From the NCBI GenBank assembly GCA_016788425.1, contig JAEURQ010000003.1, positions 465,282-529,281 on the forward strand: a DNA stretch of 64,000 bases, given 5' to 3'. A program made the translations under genes and the position numbers. The stretch is from Chthonomonas sp. GTDB taxonomy: Bacteria > Armatimonadota > Fimbriimonadia > Fimbriimonadales > Fimbriimonadaceae. Below, one piece after another: positions 61,615-64,000 of the stretch (the first letter of the stretch is position 1; every line of letters starts with the position of its first letter). The notes under the pieces are model-generated. The model did no database searches and was not told the origin of the DNA. It saw only the letters and a program-made list of their open reading frames with translations.

Positions 61615-63240
61615 CTATCCGGAGGGCCGAAAAGCGTCGTGGAACCGCTTAAGGACGACTTGGTGCGCCTGCGCAAGATAGGCCAGTGACGCCTTTAGAA
61701 AGTCGTCGGGCGGGTTTGTGGGTATCGAGCAAAGACTGCTTGTGGCAGCAAGAATCGATTGAAGGAACGCACTTGGGGACTCTGTGTTCAGTTGCTCACT
61801 AAAAAGCACCCCTCCAAAGAGGTGCTCGCGGTTCAGCTTTATATCGTCGAACGAACAGTCCAAGAAAGAAACGCCGTGGTAATCCAGATGAAGTCCGCGT
61901 GAGCTGTCGAGCGTTTGCCCCAGGACATGGACTCCCTTCACTAGAGATCGCTCAAGGTCGAGCTCTTCCGTTAACTCGCGCATCATTGAGTAGCGCACGA
62001 AGTGGGTAAGACGGATTTCTCCGTCCCGAGCGACCTTTGGCAGGTCGTAGTACTCGGCTGAGCCTCCGAATGGAACAAGCTTGCCAGCGCCCTGGTTGTT
62101 CATGCTGGATTGCTCCATGACGATCAGTTCTCCCAGCCGCGAAATCGCCAGGGAAACGATGCCGATGTGATTGGCCGCTTTGCGCAGGAAATCGGGGTCC
62201 GTTCCGATGGAGAGCCGCCGTTCAATATCCGATGCTGCCTGAAAGGCAACGTGCTGCGCCCATCCAGTACTCACACTCTGCAAATACGAACTCTTACACA
62301 CTTCCAAGTTGCCAGAGCGTAGTTGGGACACCGATGGTACGGTGCGTGGCATAACCTTCGCACCATCAAAGATATCCACCTCAGGCTTGCAAACCTTCTC
62401 TTTCAGCATCCTTGCGGCGAATTCCGCCCACTCTGGCGGGAGCGAATAAGGCTGTCGTTGCTCCACCAAGAGGACATCATCCAGGCCGTCTGTTTGGAGC
62501 AGATCATCCACTTGGGGACTGCACAGGAACGTTCTGGCTCCAGCGTAGCCATCTTGAAGCGGAGCAAACTCAGGTGGAGTTTCAAAGACCGGAATATCTC
62601 TGGCAGTCATCATTTCATAAGGCTGGTTCGAAATGTGTTCCGCAATGAAGAGCGGTTCAAGAATTCCCTTGGTGATCGCGTGACTACGCTCGCTTGCGAG
62701 GCATCTCTGCTTTGAACGAAAAATTGCGAATCGAACGATCGCGAAGACTTCGGCGGGGACATCGTATCCTTGGCGTGCCTTGAACCATTCTCTTGTCCCC
62801 GCAGCGTGAGCCGTGTCGTATTCTCCCTGAAGGGAAAGCAGATGCAAGTACAACGCGAATTCCACCCAGTCACCGGAGCTTCTCGGATTCTGAGTTGTCA
62901 GCTTGCTCGCCGCAGTCTCCCACCAAGTGCGGGGCCGGTCCGAAATTTGTGCAACGTACGCCTCAATAAAATGTGCTGCTTGCCCCTTGTTGAAGCTCGC
63001 AAGGTGGGAAGCAACCAGGGCTAGGATCTGAGGCGTATCCGAGTTCCTTGCTCCATCCGGAACACCTCCCGCCCACCTCGATTCGGCCTCCCGGTGGTTC
63101 GAGGCGTCGCCGCCACGAACCGAGTTGAGGGCAGCCACGACCGCGCCAGGTTTACGTTCGCGCAAGAACTGGACGGCGTAGCCAAGCCGTTTTTCAAATC
63201 CCTGTCCACGCGGCAAATCTCGAATGTCCTTTATCGCCAT
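61615..63240 (-). CDS. Nudix-like protein, candidate partner of the AAA ATPase
   Basis: 541 residues. The C-terminal part has KLVPFGGSAEYYD followed, after an insertion, by YSMMRELTEELDLE (R421 to L427). This matches a Nudix box (G-x5-E-x7-REUxEExGU) with the segment between the Gly and the REL-x-EE widened. The EE pair needed for metal binding is present. The N-terminal about 380 residues are helical and unrecognised (FEKRLGYAVQFLRERKPGAV; PRTWWETAASKL). Nudix enzymes hydrolyse nucleoside diphosphate derivatives, some of them signalling nucleotides. The gene stands alone as a transcription unit with an XRE gene behind it. Confidence 0.55.
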   Translation of the reverse strand: MAIKDIRDLPRGQGFEKRLGYAVQFLRERKPGAVVAALNSVRGGDASNHREAESRWAGGVPDGARNSDTPQILALVASHLASFNKGQAAHFIEAYVAQISDRPRTWWETAASKLTTQNPRSSGDWVEFALYLHLLSLQGEYDTAHAAGTREWFKARQGYDVPAEVFAIVRFAIFRSKQRCLASERSHAITKGILEPLFIAEHISNQPYEMMTARDIPVFETPPEFAPLQDGYAGARTFLCSPQVDDLLQTDGLDDVLLVEQRQPYSLPPEWAEFAARMLKEKVCKPEVDIFDGAKVMPRTVPSVSQLRSGNLEVCKSSYLQSVSTGWAQHVAFQAASDIERRLSIGTDPDFLRKAANHIGIVSLAISRLGELIVMEQSSMNNQGAGKLVPFGGSAEYYDLPKVARDGEIRLTHFVRYSMMRELTEELDLERSLVKGVHVLGQTLDSSRGLHLDYHGVSFLDCSFDDIKLNREHLFGGVLFSEQLNTESPSAFLQSILAATSSLCSIPTNPPDDFLKASLAYLAQAHQVVLKRFHDAFRPSG

Positions 63241-63458
63241 ACGCTATTGGTACCCGAAGTACTTTGTGCAATTTCGACGAACTTTGCCCAATAGTTCCCT
63301 GGCAATACTGGATACATGGCTACAAATCAGTGGCCATGTGGACCCGAAAAAGGGACCTGCGCGAGAACGCAGAATCCCGGATTTGAGCTCCACGGTTTCG
63401 CAGAACAGACCTGCTAGACGAGCGAAGACTCAGGCTGAAAATAGGGAAAGTTGGGCCA

Positions 63459-63719
63459 ATGTCAAGCCCTCTTTCATTTGTGCCCGATTCCAATGCACTT
63501 CTAGCATGCAGAGGAATTATGAAAGAGTATCCAAATCCAACCGCTCGAACCGTTTCGTCGCTGTCACTTGGTATACACCGAAAGCGCGCATGCTGCCTGT
63601 CTGGTCACTGCGATCTGTGCCCCCTCAAGACGATTGAGCTGGATAGCAGCCCTGAACGACCATCCAGAGACCATCCCGCAACCGAGTTTCACTTCGAGGA
63701 AGGTGTGAGTCGCCGGTGA
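63459..63719 (+). CDS. Small protein coupled to the ATPase at the right edge
   Basis: 86 residues: MSSPLSFVPDSNALLACRGI, and a Cys cluster ACCLSGHCDLCPLK (CCxxxHCxxC), possibly zinc-binding. It ends in TGA overlapping a GTG start (GTGA) of the next gene, which supports reality through translational coupling. No family recognised. Confidence 0.45.
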   Translation: MSSPLSFVPDSNALLACRGIMKEYPNPTARTVSSLSLGIHRKRACCLSGHCDLCPLKTIELDSSPERPSRDHPATEFHFEEGVSRR

Positions 63720-64000
63720 GGAAGCCGAGGAACCACTGGATCGGGATCGAGGCTGACTATCAGTCTCGTCCCGGCCATCCATCAAAGCACCTCGTCAGTG
63801 TAAGTCGTCAGGACCTTGCAACACATTCGCTGGTGATCGGGATGACCGGATCGGGAAAAACTACCTGCCTCACCCATCTTATCTCGGGGGCGATTCTTCA
63901 ACAGAACAGTTTTGTTCTCCTCGATGCCCGGGGCGACCAAGTGAACGACGTCCTGACACTTCTAGCCGGGAGAGTAGAACCTTCGCTCGTGAAGGTCATT
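63716..64000 (+). CDS. HerA/VirB4/VirD4-type conjugation or DNA-pumping ATPase, N-terminal part, cut by window edge
   Basis: From the GTG at 63716, 95 codons run off the right edge. The text HSLVIGMTGSGKTTCLTHLI is a Walker A, and NSFVLLDARGDQVNDVLTLL is the D-x-x-G-D-x-V-x-D-V-L segment seen in conjugative coupling and HerA-like ATPases (usually VVIDPHGDLVEDVL). SKHLVSVSRQDLATHSLVIG before it is the typical strand preceding the P-loop. The start overlaps the preceding small gene. It supports a conjugative or DNA-translocating element in this part of the window. Family assignment is firm for the ATPase type, less for the exact role. Confidence 0.65.
   Translation, partial: MRKPRNHWIGIEADYQSRPGHPSKHLVSVSRQDLATHSLVIGMTGSGKTTCLTHLISGAILQQNSFVLLDARGDQVNDVLTLLAGRVEPSLVKVI

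Overview
The window reads as a piece of a diderm, moderately GC-rich bacterial chromosome. Unidirectional nadABC, an LptC/OstA-like gene, a YvcK-gmk pair, a family GH78 rhamnosidase and a BTAD/NB-ARC regulator are together compatible with Armatimonadota (Fimbriimonas-like). That placement is an inference from gene content; no rRNA or other taxonomic marker is present.

Layout. (1) 1-19.2 kb is mostly core genome: a truncated S9-type peptidase, nadA-nadB-nadC with an LptC-like gene behind them, an SGNH hydrolase, tag, a YvlD-type membrane protein, yvcK, gmk, an alpha-L-rhamnosidase, a large BTAD-NB-ARC-TPR regulator and two secreted unknowns closed by a strong terminator. The exception is a PD-(D/E)XK nuclease gene starting inside the end of the rhamnosidase gene. 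(2) 19.4-25.4 kb holds a Type III-like restriction system. Its Mod gene is cut by one in-frame TAA where a Glu codon would fit. (3) At 25.57 kb lies the 3' part of a tRNA-Lys(CUU) gene, broken at the anticodon loop and followed at once by a tyrosine integrase: the end of an integrated element that runs rightward. (4) 27-31 kb carries a second restriction-modification pair (Eco57I-like methylase plus small PD-(D/E)XK protein) and a small zinc-ribbon membrane protein; an ArdC-like antirestriction protein follows on the other strand. (5) 32-35.8 kb has a multi-domain glycosyltransferase, a frameshifted methyltransferase and a dead integrase. (6) 35.9-50.9 kb is an RHS locus on the minus strand: two complete copies and one partial copy of an operon that reads NifU-like protein > 69-aa Cys-rich protein > RHS protein > unrelated small protein. 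The RHS cores are almost identical, but each tip differs: one carries a phosphodiester-glycosidase (NAGPA)-like domain, one an HExxHxxGxxH zincin motif, one an unknown Cys-rich domain. Each tip is followed directly by its own unrelated gene, the layout of polymorphic toxin and immunity pairs. (7) 51-64 kb looks like the backbone of a conjugative or plasmid-like element: large serine recombinase, RadC, an XRE-like regulator, an Mrr-like nuclease, a replication-initiator-like winged-helix protein followed by two exact DnaA boxes, a 1165-aa AAA ATPase, a Nudix-like partner, and at the right edge the start of a HerA/VirB4/VirD4-type ATPase.

How it fits together: from the tRNA scar to the right edge the DNA looks like an accessory island with defence, anti-defence, conjugation and toxin genes. 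The strongest candidate for something undescribed is the NifU-like/Cys-rich/RHS/immunity operon, present in tandem with exchanged toxin tips. The AAA ATPase with Nudix partner is a second candidate.
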